Positions 26,028 to 33,523 of a DNA stretch of 42,150 nucleotides are shown here, piece by piece (within the stretch, counting starts at the first letter, position 1; the number at the start of each line of letters is the position of its first letter). The position numbers and the translations under genes are program-made. The notes beneath the pieces are model-generated. The model was not told where the DNA came from and did not search any database. It saw only the letters and a list, made by a program, of their open reading frames with translations. The DNA comes from DAOPZC01 sp035353175. GTDB taxonomy: Bacteria; Verrucomicrobiota; Kiritimatiellia; RFP12; UBA1067. Location: NCBI GenBank assembly GCA_035353175.1, contig DAOPZC010000044.1, positions 1-42,150 of the forward strand, in the 5' to 3' direction.

Positions 26028-26056
26028 AGTGTAGTGTTTTCACGCCGGCTTGACAA
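26028..26056 (-). promoter_or_regulatory. Sigma70-type promoter of the rib operon
   Basis: TTGTCA (26056-26051), 17-bp spacer, TACACT (26033-26028) on the minus strand, with the start expected near 26021, just before the FMN aptamer. The -35 hexamer is the same as at the GT2 operon promoter. Confidence 0.75.
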
Positions 26057-26120
26057 GGGAGATCCCGCGAGTCGCGCGGGCCGCAAAATGACACTTTTTC
26101 AACTTTTGTCGATCACGTGC

Positions 26121-26149
26121 TTGACGGCGTGCGCCGATTCATAAACAAT
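26121..26149 (+). promoter_or_regulatory. Putative promoter of the TetR gene
   Basis: TTGACG (26121-26126), 17-bp spacer, AACAAT (26144-26149). The -10 matches four of six positions. It overlaps the left arm of the inverted repeat at 26146. Confidence 0.4.
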
Positions 26150-26189
26150 AAGCGTGTTCCTGTATGAGAATTTCGGTTATCGCTTATTG
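26146..26189. repeat. 9-bp inverted repeat in the TetR leader
   Basis: caataagcg (26146-26154) and cgcttattg (26181-26189) are perfect inverted copies with a 26-bp spacer. The left arm overlaps the predicted -10 and the right arm abuts the Shine-Dalgarno GGATGGGG. It may be an autoregulatory operator or an mRNA stem. Confidence 0.45.
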
Positions 26190-26201
26190 GATGGGGTCTG
26201 A

Positions 26202-26819
26202 ATGGGAATTGTCATCGACCATGCTGCGCGTAAACGCGACATCATCGCAAAGTCGATCCAGCTCTTTGCCGAGCAGGGTTACGACGGCGTGACGTATCAA
26301 AAAATCGCGGACAGTTGCGCAATCGCCCGGACGACGCTTTACAAGTACTTCCGAAACAAACGCGAGATCTTTAACACGGCCATCTGGGAAGTCTCCTACC
26401 TTCTGATCAACCGTTTCGACGAAGTGCTCTCTTCGCAAACCAGTGCGGTTGACCGCCTCGAGCGCGTCATGTGCGCCGTCCTCCAGCTGCTCTTCGAGCA
26501 GCGGATCATTCTGACCGTGATTCTCGATTACGTGCTGGCCTCGCAACGCGCGGGCCACAACATGCGGCGGATCATCACATGCCACACCATCGGCCTGCGC
26601 CGCATCATCCACCATCTGCTCATCGAGGGTGTCCGCAAAGGCGAGCTGCGCAAAATCAACGCGACCCTCGCGACCGACCTGCTCTACACCCACTTGGAAG
26701 CCGCCATCCTGCGTCTGACCGTCAGCCAGAACGCCGACTACGAGAAACTCACGGCGATGCTCCATCAGACCATCGAGACGCTCAAGGCCCCCGCGCCGGC
26801 TTCCGCACCCTGCAACTGA
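26202..26819 (+). CDS. TetR/AcrR-family transcriptional regulator
   Basis: The 205-residue protein has an N-terminal TetR helix-turn-helix (residues 10-58): RDIIAKSIQLFAEQGYDGVT, KIADSCAIARTTLYKYFRNKREIF. The C-terminal helical domain is of a length normal for ligand-sensing TetR proteins. The ligand is unknown. The next gene, a small secreted protein, starts 9 bp downstream and is likely co-transcribed. The FMN-controlled rib operon is divergent; nothing in the sequence ties the regulator to it. A 9-bp inverted repeat in its leader is a candidate self-operator. Confidence 0.9.
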   Translation: MGIVIDHAARKRDIIAKSIQLFAEQGYDGVTYQKIADSCAIARTTLYKYFRNKREIFNTAIWEVSYLLINRFDEVLSSQTSAVDRLERVMCAVLQLLFEQRIILTVILDYVLASQRAGHNMRRIITCHTIGLRRIIHHLLIEGVRKGELRKINATLATDLLYTHLEAAILRLTVSQNADYEKLTAMLHQTIETLKAPAPASAPCN

Positions 26820-26828
26820 TGTAAAACC

Positions 26829-27299
26829 ATGACGACCCGCCATTTCCTCTTCTGTGTATCCCTTTTCGCCTGTGCATGCGTCACGCACGCCGCCGACGGG
26901 GACGAAGCGCACTTCAAGCCCAAGTCCTATGCGCCGCACAAATCCTTGAGCTCTCACACTTACTCCGCGTCGGCCTACACGCCGTCGGGAAAAGCGTGGT
27001 CAGGGGAGAAGCGTTATGAAGCCGCCCCCGCCAGCGAGCGCTGGCGCCCTTTCAAGTCGGACAAGGCGGTGACGGACGAGCAGGTACATGACGAACTGCT
27101 GAAGGATGCGCCGGCCTACACACAGCAGAAACAGATTTCAGTTCCGACCATCAAGGCGGATGCGAAAGACATCCCCGAAAAAAAGCCCTTTGAGGAATCT
27201 GGCAAAAAGCTCACCGACCTTTCTTACAAACCTTCGGCGGCGTCCAAAGACAAAAACCCGTTGCTGAGTCCGCGCCAGAGCATCGAGGCGCCGCAATGA
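26829..27299 (+). CDS. Small secreted protein of unknown function
   Basis: The 156-residue protein has a signal peptide (FLFCVSLFACACVTHA, cleavage near HAADG). The mature part has low complexity. It is rich in Lys, Ser, Ala and Pro, with recurring Tyr/Ser patterns (SYAPHKSLSSHTYSASAYTPSGKAW broken over residues 33-57) and no transmembrane segment. I recognise no domain. It may be a disordered periplasmic or surface protein. It follows the TetR gene by 9 bp and may be its target. Its stop overlaps a small open frame in an ATGA arrangement. Confidence 0.65.
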   Translation: MTTRHFLFCVSLFACACVTHAADGDEAHFKPKSYAPHKSLSSHTYSASAYTPSGKAWSGEKRYEAAPASERWRPFKSDKAVTDEQVHDELLKDAPAYTQQKQISVPTIKADAKDIPEKKPFEESGKKLTDLSYKPSAASKDKNPLLSPRQSIEAPQ

Positions 27300-27382
27300 C
27301 GGCCCTGCTCAACATCCTTCACGCCGGCACCATCGCCGGGCCTCTCGTTGCGGGCAGCGCGCGGGTGTCGTCCCGTTCCTGA
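27296..27382 (+). CDS. Possible 28-codon leader ORF before rlmN
   Basis: The ATG overlaps the TGA of the secreted-protein gene (ATGA). The frame runs 28 codons (MTALLNILHAG and onward) to a TGA two bases before the rlmN ATG. The arrangement would allow translation to pass from one gene to the next. No homology is recognised, so it may be only a coupling device or chance. Confidence 0.25.
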   Translation: MTALLNILHAGTIAGPLVAGSARVSSRS

Positions 27383-27384
27383 AG

Positions 27385-28482
27385 ATGAAAACGCCCCCTA
27401 CCCAACCTTCCGCCTGGGGCCTGTTGCCCGCCGATTGGAAACCCCTCTGCAAGGAACTCGGGCTGCCCGCTTTCCGCGCCGACCAGATCGTCACAGGCCT
27501 CTACCAGAACTTCGCCCAATCGTGGCAGGAGATCACGACGCTCCCCGCTGAGCTGAGGTTGCTGTTCTCCGAACGTTTCACGCTCGCACCGCTCGCGACG
27601 GACCTCATCCACGACTCCTCTGACGGCGTGCGTAAACTTCTGCTGGCCTGCGGGGACGGCGAACGCATCGAGACCGTCCTCATCCCCTCCAAAGACCGCG
27701 TGACGCAGTGCATCTCCTCACAGGTGGGCTGCGACTTCCGCTGCGCGTTCTGCGCCAGCGGCCAGCTTGGCTGCGTACGTGACCTGACCGCCGGCGAAAT
27801 CGTCGGCGAAGTCATGGCCGCCTGCGCGCTGATGCGTCCCGCGGCCACACCCGAAGCCGTGACGTCGCAACCAGGCGCCAAGCCCGCGTTGCCGCGCCCC
27901 GGCAACATCGTGGTGATGGGCATGGGGGAGCCTTTCGACAACTACGACAACGTGCTGCGCGCCCTGCGAATCCTCAACGACCCGAAGGGCGTGAACATCG
28001 GGGCGCGCCACATCACGATCAGCACGTGCGGCGTCGTTCCCGGCATCCAGCGCCTTTCGGACGAGGGACTCCAGTTCGAGCTCTCCGTCTCGCTGCACGC
28101 GCCCAACGACGCGCTCCGCAGCCGCATCATGCCGGTCAACAAGCGTTGGCCGATCGCGGAGCTGCTCGACACGTGCCGCGCCTATTTCGAGAAGACCGGC
28201 CGCGTGGTGACTTTTGAGTACACGCTGGTCAAGGATTTCAACGACCGGCCGCAGCACGCCGACGAACTGATCCGACTGCTGCGCCACACGCCTTGCAAGG
28301 TGAACCTCATCCCGCTCAGCCCGGTCGAAGGTTTCGACGGAGCACGCCCTGAAGACCGCATCAGCCTCGCCTTCCTCGACGCGCTGCTGAAGGCGAAAAT
28401 CAACACCACCCTCCGCAAATCCCGCGGCAAGGATGTCGATGCCGCCTGCGGCCAGCTCCGCCTGCGCAAGATGCAGGGATAG
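27385..28482 (+). CDS. rlmN: 23S rRNA (adenine(2503)-C(2))-methyltransferase RlmN
   Basis: The 365-residue radical SAM enzyme methylates A2503 of 23S rRNA (and usually A37 of some tRNAs). The 4Fe-4S cluster motif is CDFRCAFC (C116, C120, C123). The two mechanistic cysteines are C109 (QCISSQVGC) and C355 (DAACGQLR). Other motifs are NIVVMGMGEP, VSLHAPND and NLIPLSPVEG. A short insertion of about 12 residues sits after ACALMRP. The ATG has no clear Shine-Dalgarno of its own and follows the stop of a 28-codon frame, suggesting coupled translation. Confidence 0.96.
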   Translation: MKTPPTQPSAWGLLPADWKPLCKELGLPAFRADQIVTGLYQNFAQSWQEITTLPAELRLLFSERFTLAPLATDLIHDSSDGVRKLLLACGDGERIETVLIPSKDRVTQCISSQVGCDFRCAFCASGQLGCVRDLTAGEIVGEVMAACALMRPAATPEAVTSQPGAKPALPRPGNIVVMGMGEPFDNYDNVLRALRILNDPKGVNIGARHITISTCGVVPGIQRLSDEGLQFELSVSLHAPNDALRSRIMPVNKRWPIAELLDTCRAYFEKTGRVVTFEYTLVKDFNDRPQHADELIRLLRHTPCKVNLIPLSPVEGFDGARPEDRISLAFLDALLKAKINTTLRKSRGKDVDAACGQLRLRKMQG

Positions 28483-28569
28483 TCACGGAATTGGAGATCC
28501 CGCACGTCCTGCCGCACGGTGCCAAACCCCGACACACATCGCCAATCCGACGAGGCCTCAACTAAACGG

Positions 28570-28597
28570 TTGAGTGCGGAAGGCGATATGCGATAAA
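28570..28597 (+). promoter_or_regulatory. Putative promoter of the DjlA-like gene
   Basis: TTGAGT (28570-28575), 16-bp spacer, GATAAA (28592-28597). It would give a leader of about 85 nt carrying the structured element at 28641-28686. Confidence 0.4.
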
Positions 28598-28640
28598 TTA
28601 AAAGGCAACTAAAACTGTGGCGACAAAACTCAAACAGGTT

Positions 28641-28686
28641 CGCGCCCCCTGCGGGCGCGCAAATTTGCGGCTGTCACTGCAGGGGG
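28641..28686 (+). promoter_or_regulatory. Structured 5' leader with alternative hairpins
   Basis: CCCCCTGC (28645-28652) is perfectly complementary to GCAGGGGG (28679-28686), which is the Shine-Dalgarno of the DjlA-like gene 4 nt before its ATG. A competing hairpin, CGCGCC (28641-28646) with GGCGCG (28654-28659), uses part of the same bases. The two cannot form together. This could act as a translational switch or RNA thermometer; that is inference from base pairing only. Confidence 0.45.
28653..28668 (+). repeat. 16-bp motif, copy 2, in the DjlA-like gene leader
   Basis: Identical to bases 87-102 (gggcgcgcaaatttgc). Here the palindrome extends to CGCAAATTTGCG. It forms the start of the loop between the two arms that sequester the Shine-Dalgarno, 22 bp before the ATG. 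Confidence 0.6.
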
Positions 28687-28690
28687 AACC

Positions 28691-29608
28691 ATGAACTGGC
28701 AAGGCAAAGCGATCGGCGGAAGCATCGGCTCGTTTCTCGGGCCTTGGGGCGCCTTGGCCGGCGCCGCCGCCGGACATTTCTTTGTTGACCGCAAAGCACC
28801 CGCTCCGGAAAAGCAAGCGCTCCGGCTGCTGGCCGTCACCGCCGCCGCGCTCTACGAACTCGCGGGCGTTGACGGGCGATACACGGCCAAAGAGGACAAG
28901 GCCATCCGCGCAATCCTCGCCGAAATCAACCAAGCGCTGGGGACAGCACTCGCGCCGCACGAACTCGCCTACCTGATCGACGATGCCGCACGCATCGACC
29001 GCAGCCTGGCGCGGCTCGCCGCCCAAGTCAGGGGAAACAACAACCTCGCCCGCGCCGCCGCAGTCTGGCTCTGGCGCGTCGCGGTCAGCGACTGCGACGA
29101 GACCCCCGCGGAAACCGAGTGCATTGCCGCCTTCGCCCGCCACATCGGCCTCTCGGACGACGAGATGCGCCACGCCGCCCTGCTCTATAGCCGGCAGGCC
29201 ATGCGCGACCCGCGGCAGCCCGACCGCCATGCCGCCTGCTCCGTGCTCGGCGTCCCATACAACGCGGACGCCGCACAAATCAAGACCGCTTACCGCACGT
29301 TGAGCCAGACCTACCATCCGGACAAGCACGCCGGTCTCGACTCCGCAATCCGGGCGCTGACGGCCGAGAAATTTGCGCAGATCAAAGCCGCTTACGACGC
29401 ATTGTCAGACGCGCCCGCATGTGACCTGTACGCCAAAGATGCGGCGGCAAGACGGCTTGTCCGCGCCGCGGACGAAGCCGTCATCCAGTGCTTCACATGC
29501 GGCCAGAAGAACCGCTTGCCGGCCGCAGCCCACATCCTTTCGGCACGGTGTCCCGCCTGTCAGACCCTGTTAGCCTTCGAGCGCGGCCTGGCGGAGCAAT
29601 TGCTCTAA
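28691..29608 (+). CDS. DjlA-like co-chaperone: TerB, J domain and zinc ribbon
   Basis: The 305-residue protein has a Gly/Ala-rich N-terminal segment (8-31, possibly membrane-associated, as in DjlA). A TerB-type helical domain (about 41-175) carries AGVDGRYTAKED and SDCDETPAETE. A J domain (178-245) has the essential HPD at 209-211 (SQTYHPDKH). The C-terminal zinc ribbon has CFTCG (C267, C270) and CPAC (C287, C290). The J domain should stimulate a DnaK ATPase. The zinc ribbon is not part of E. coli DjlA. The leader has an unusual structure masking the Shine-Dalgarno. aroKB follows within 29 bp. Confidence 0.87.
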   Translation: MNWQGKAIGGSIGSFLGPWGALAGAAAGHFFVDRKAPAPEKQALRLLAVTAAALYELAGVDGRYTAKEDKAIRAILAEINQALGTALAPHELAYLIDDAARIDRSLARLAAQVRGNNNLARAAAVWLWRVAVSDCDETPAETECIAAFARHIGLSDDEMRHAALLYSRQAMRDPRQPDRHAACSVLGVPYNADAAQIKTAYRTLSQTYHPDKHAGLDSAIRALTAEKFAQIKAAYDALSDAPACDLYAKDAAARRLVRAADEAVIQCFTCGQKNRLPAAAHILSARCPACQTLLAFERGLAEQLL

Positions 29609-29637
29609 CCTGTCATCAACCCCTCACCTCTTGAACT

Positions 29638-31275
29638 ATGCATCTCTTTCTCTACGGACCTCCAGGCAGCGGCAAATCCACCATCGGTCACATTCTGGCC
29701 CGACGGCTCGACCTTCCTTTCGTGGACCTTGACGCCGTCATCGCCGACACCGCCAAGCAGAAAATCCCCGACATCTTTGCCTGCGAGGGCGAAGCCGGCT
29801 TCCGCGCCCGCGAGACCGCGGCGCTCAAGGCGGTCATCGCCTGTCCGCCGGCCGTCATCGGACTCGGCGGAGGAGCGCTGCTGAAAACGGAGAACCGCGC
29901 CCTGGCCGAAGCCGCCGGAGTCATCCTCTGCCTGGAAGCCGATCTCGCCACGCTTCAGGCCCGTGTAAACCGCGCCCCCGGCACGCGTCCGCTCCTCAGT
30001 TCGCCGCATACGGACTGCATGCAGCCGCCGAAAGCGGGGCAAAAATCCATCTCCCAGCTCCTCGCCGAGCGTGCAGAACACTACGCTTCTTTTTCTCGCC
30101 GCGTCATGGTCTCGGATCGCCCTCCCGAGGAGACCGCCGATGCCGCCCAGGCTGCGCTCGGCCTTTTCCGCATCTCCGGCATGGGCCCCGCCTATGATGT
30201 CCGCGTCGGCGACGGCGTGATCGACACGCTTGGCGCACGCTTCCGCGAACTCGGCTGCGGAGACCGCACCGTTATCGTGGGCGACACCCACACGCTGCCG
30301 CTCTACGGCGAACGTGCGGCCGCCGCGCTGCGCGCCCACGGCGTGGCCGTCTCGCTCGTCGCCATCCCCGCAGGCGAAGAAACCAAAACGATCGCCACCG
30401 TCGCCGCGCTCTGGTCCGCTTTCCTGAAAGCGGGCATCGAGCGCGGACACGCGGTGATCGCCCTCGGCGGCGGCGTCACGGGCGACCTGACCGGGTTCGC
30501 AGCCGCCACGTGGTTGCGGGGAGTGCGCTGGGTCGGACTGCCCACGACCCTGCTCGCGATGGTCGATTCAGGACTCGGCGGAAAAACCGGCGCAGACCTG
30601 CCCGAAGGCAAGAACCTGATCGGCGCGTTCCACCCGCCGGCGCTGGTGCTGGCGGACACCTCAGTGCTCGCCACGTTGCCGCTCCGAGAGCTGCGCTGCG
30701 GGCTGGCCGAGGCCGTCAAGCATGCGGTCATCGGAGACCCCGCCCTGCTGGACGAACTGCCGCGTTTCGCGTTCTGCAAATCCGGCGAGGCGGGCGAACC
30801 GGGCACGCCTCTCGCAAATTGCGAATGGCTCGCGGCTTTCGTCGCGCGCGCCATGGCCGTGAAAATCCGCGTCATCCAGCAAGACCCGTTTGAGAAAGGT
30901 TTTCGCGCCGCGCTCAACCTCGGCCATACGATCGGCCACGGCATCGAGAAAGCGACGCACTTCACGGTGCAGCACGGGGAAGCCGTCGCGATCGGCACCG
31001 TGCTGGAAGCGCGGCTTGCCGAAGCGCTCGGATTGGCCAAACCCGGCCTCGCCGCGCAACTCACCGCGACCTTCTCCGATTTGGGCCTGCCCGTCGAGAT
31101 GCCGGACGGCATCAATCTGGCGGAAGTGCAAACGGCCATGGCGCTCGACAAGAAAAAGGCGGGCGGGAAAGTGCGCTTCGCGCTTCCCGCGGCGATCGGC
31201 GACGTCCGCGTCGGCGTTGACGTCAAAGATGCGCTCCTGCGGAGCGTGCTGTCACACGCGCCTTGCGGCTGTTAG
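29638..31275 (+). CDS. aroKB: Fused shikimate kinase - 3-dehydroquinate synthase
   Basis: The 545-residue protein has two domains. The N-terminal shikimate kinase (1-175) has Walker A GPPGSGKST (7-15), DLDAVI and the shikimate-binding GLGGGALL. The C-terminal dehydroquinate synthase (about 185-545) has GGGVTGDLTGFAA, PTTLLAMVDSGLGGKTG, LAEAVKHAVI and NLGHTIGHGIE, which together supply NAD, zinc and substrate contacts. It covers steps 2 and 5 of the shikimate pathway. Separate adjacent aroK and aroB genes are common; a single polypeptide in this order is less so. It follows the DjlA-like gene by 29 bp and is probably on the same transcript. Confidence 0.95.
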   Translation: MHLFLYGPPGSGKSTIGHILARRLDLPFVDLDAVIADTAKQKIPDIFACEGEAGFRARETAALKAVIACPPAVIGLGGGALLKTENRALAEAAGVILCLEADLATLQARVNRAPGTRPLLSSPHTDCMQPPKAGQKSISQLLAERAEHYASFSRRVMVSDRPPEETADAAQAALGLFRISGMGPAYDVRVGDGVIDTLGARFRELGCGDRTVIVGDTHTLPLYGERAAAALRAHGVAVSLVAIPAGEETKTIATVAALWSAFLKAGIERGHAVIALGGGVTGDLTGFAAATWLRGVRWVGLPTTLLAMVDSGLGGKTGADLPEGKNLIGAFHPPALVLADTSVLATLPLRELRCGLAEAVKHAVIGDPALLDELPRFAFCKSGEAGEPGTPLANCEWLAAFVARAMAVKIRVIQQDPFEKGFRAALNLGHTIGHGIEKATHFTVQHGEAVAIGTVLEARLAEALGLAKPGLAAQLTATFSDLGLPVEMPDGINLAEVQTAMALDKKKAGGKVRFALPAAIGDVRVGVDVKDALLRSVLSHAPCGC

Positions 31276-31349
31276 CACGTCTCATTCGCTGACGCCTAAT
31301 TCCGCCTTTTCACCTTGTATTGTCCCCCCTGTCTTGCAACCATGAAGAC

Positions 31350-32579
31350 ATGAATGCGAAACACGCTGTACTGGCGCTCTGCACGGGGTCGCTGGCTCTC
31401 ACAACCCGGATGGCCTGCGCGGAACTGGCGATCGACAAGAACCTGCCGGCCGGGAATATCGCCGTCGGAGGCATCGAGAACGATACGGTTTATCTTGCCA
31501 ACGAAATGCGGGACACCGCAGGCTGGTGGTTCTACTGGGCCTTTCGCGTCACGGGGGCTGAAGGCCTCACGTTCAATTTCAAGTTCACGAATGGCGCCCC
31601 CGTCTGTACGCGCGGCCCCGTGATTTCTTACGACCGCGGAAAAAACTGGGATTATGCCGCCCCGGGAACCTGGACAACGAGCGGTTTCACGCACGCCTTC
31701 CCGTCCGGGCCAAACAGCAACGAAGTCTGGTTCGCAATGGGCATGAATTATACCCAGCGCGACTGGGAAGCCTTTCTGACGCGTCATCGGGGGGACAACG
31801 CCTTTATCCAAACCAATGTGCTCTGCATCTCCAAACGCGGACGCGCGGTCGAGATGGCGCGCTTTGGATGCCTGAACAAAGAACCCGCGTACAAAATCTG
31901 GCTGTCCGCGCGTCACCATGCCCAAGAGATGATGGCAAGCTATGTTCTGGAAGGCATTCTCGACGCGGCGCTGGCGCCGACCGACCTCGGCGCATGGATG
32001 CGCGAAAACGTGCAATTCCTGGTGGTTCCGTTTGTCGACAAAGACGGCGTGGAGGACGGAGACCAGGGCAAGAACCGGAGGCCGCACGACCACAACCGCG
32101 ACTACAACAAAACATGCCTCTACCCCGAAACACAGGCCATCAGGGACCACCTCGCCCAATGGTCGAATGGGAAACTGGCGATTGTCCTGGACATTCACTG
32201 TCCGTGGGTCCGCGGCCCGCACAACGAGTGGCTTTACCAAGTCTACACAGAGGATGCCGCGAACGCGCAGGCGCAGGCACGCTTCGGCAAGCTGCTGGAG
32301 TTGGCCCAGCGCGGCGGCATGCGCTACCGCCAAGCGGACGACCTGCCGTTCGGACAAGCCTGGAACACCGGCAGAAATTACAGCCAGGGGCTCAGCTTCA
32401 AATACTGGGCCATGAAAAATATCCCCGGCATCCGGCTCAGCACCACGTACGAAGTGCCTTTCGCCACCGCCAACGGCGCGGTCGTCACAAGAGAAACCTG
32501 CCGGGAGATCGGGGAGGACACCACGGCCGTCTTCAAAGAATTTCTCACCCAGCCCACAACGCGGCAGGCATCCCGCTGA
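31350..32579 (+). CDS. Secreted M14-family zinc carboxypeptidase
   Basis: The 409-residue precursor has a signal-like leader (about 1-24, AVLALCTGSLALTT). An N-terminal beta-sandwich (about 27-160) of the kind seen in cytosolic-carboxypeptidase-like M14 members is followed by a carboxypeptidase domain. Zinc ligands are H190 and E193 (ARHHAQE) and H283 (LDIHC). NRDYN holds the substrate-binding Asn-Arg pair (N249, R250). The general base is expected to be the Glu in TTYEVPF. It should trim C-terminal residues from peptides or act on peptidoglycan fragments. The ATG at 31350 was preferred over an in-frame TTG at 31320 because it begins the leader. Confidence 0.82.
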   Translation: MNAKHAVLALCTGSLALTTRMACAELAIDKNLPAGNIAVGGIENDTVYLANEMRDTAGWWFYWAFRVTGAEGLTFNFKFTNGAPVCTRGPVISYDRGKNWDYAAPGTWTTSGFTHAFPSGPNSNEVWFAMGMNYTQRDWEAFLTRHRGDNAFIQTNVLCISKRGRAVEMARFGCLNKEPAYKIWLSARHHAQEMMASYVLEGILDAALAPTDLGAWMRENVQFLVVPFVDKDGVEDGDQGKNRRPHDHNRDYNKTCLYPETQAIRDHLAQWSNGKLAIVLDIHCPWVRGPHNEWLYQVYTEDAANAQAQARFGKLLELAQRGGMRYRQADDLPFGQAWNTGRNYSQGLSFKYWAMKNIPGIRLSTTYEVPFATANGAVVTRETCREIGEDTTAVFKEFLTQPTTRQASR

Positions 32580-32607
32580 TCCGTCCGCCGCCGGTGATGC
32601 ACCGGCT

Positions 32608-33522
32608 TCACCCCTGCTCGGTGCGCAGGGCAGGATCAAGCAAGTCGCGGAGCGCGTCGGCCAAATGATTGAAGGCCAGCACCAGCGCGAAGATCGCGAT
32701 CGTCACGAACGTCATCTCCCACCACACGCCCTGCCAGAGCCGCAGCCGGGCGTTGTTGATCATGATGCCCCACGACGGCTCGCCTTGAACCCCGATACCC
32801 AAAAAACTGATGAACACCTCGGTCGCGACCGATGCCGGGAAACGGATCGAGAAAGCGATCAGGATGATGTGCGCCACGTTGGGCAGAATGTGGCGGAACA
32901 TGATGCGGGCGTGCCCATAACCCAACACCTGCGCGGCCTGCACGTAGGCGCGGTTGCGGTGCTTGATCACTTCTCCTCGCACGTTGCGGCACACGCTCAC
33001 CCACGTGGTTAGACCGATGCCGAGATAAACGCCCAACAGCCCTTGTCCGACCACCATGGCGATCGCCAGGATGAAAAGCAACCCCGGCATCGAGGCCACG
33101 GTCGCGCAGAGCCAGACCACCACGCTGTCCACCCGTCCGCCAAAATAACCGCCCAAACAGCCGAGGACGACTCCCAGCGGAATCGCGATGAGCGACGTGA
33201 TGATGCCCACGTGGAAAGCGATGCGCGCGCCCTGGACCAGCCGCTGGAGCACGTCGCGCCCGAGGTTGTCGCTGCCGAGCGGATAAAGCGGCGACTCCTC
33301 CGCGCGCGGAGCCGGTGAAAACATCCGCACAAAAGCGGGCGGGACATACCGCGCCTGTTCATGCACCTGATTGTAAGCCGGCGTCTGATCGCTCACGCGG
33401 CTCACCTGATACACGATCTCTCCGTATGCGGCGGCGCCGCAATACGCCGCGATGACCAGCAGGCACAGCCGCGTGTCCCAGCGCCGCCACAACTTCGCCA
33501 AGATGTTCCGTTCCATCGCCAT
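32608..33522 (-). CDS. Peptide/nickel-type ABC transporter permease (OppC/DppC/NikC family)
   Basis: The 304-residue inner-membrane protein has about six helices and the BPD_transp_1 coupling motif in the fourth loop (YVQAAQVLGYGHARIMFRHILPN). The N-terminal segment has YPLGSDNLGRDVLQRLVQGAR, the signature of OppC-type permeases. The gene begins one base after the stop of the OppB-type gene and forms a heterodimer partner for it. No ATPase or solute-binding protein gene is present in this window, so the pair relies on components encoded elsewhere. Confidence 0.9.
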   Translation of the reverse strand: MAMERNILAKLWRRWDTRLCLLVIAAYCGAAAYGEIVYQVSRVSDQTPAYNQVHEQARYVPPAFVRMFSPAPRAEESPLYPLGSDNLGRDVLQRLVQGARIAFHVGIITSLIAIPLGVVLGCLGGYFGGRVDSVVVWLCATVASMPGLLFILAIAMVVGQGLLGVYLGIGLTTWVSVCRNVRGEVIKHRNRAYVQAAQVLGYGHARIMFRHILPNVAHIILIAFSIRFPASVATEVFISFLGIGVQGEPSWGIMINNARLRLWQGVWWEMTFVTIAIFALVLAFNHLADALRDLLDPALRTEQG

Positions 33523-33523
33523 A

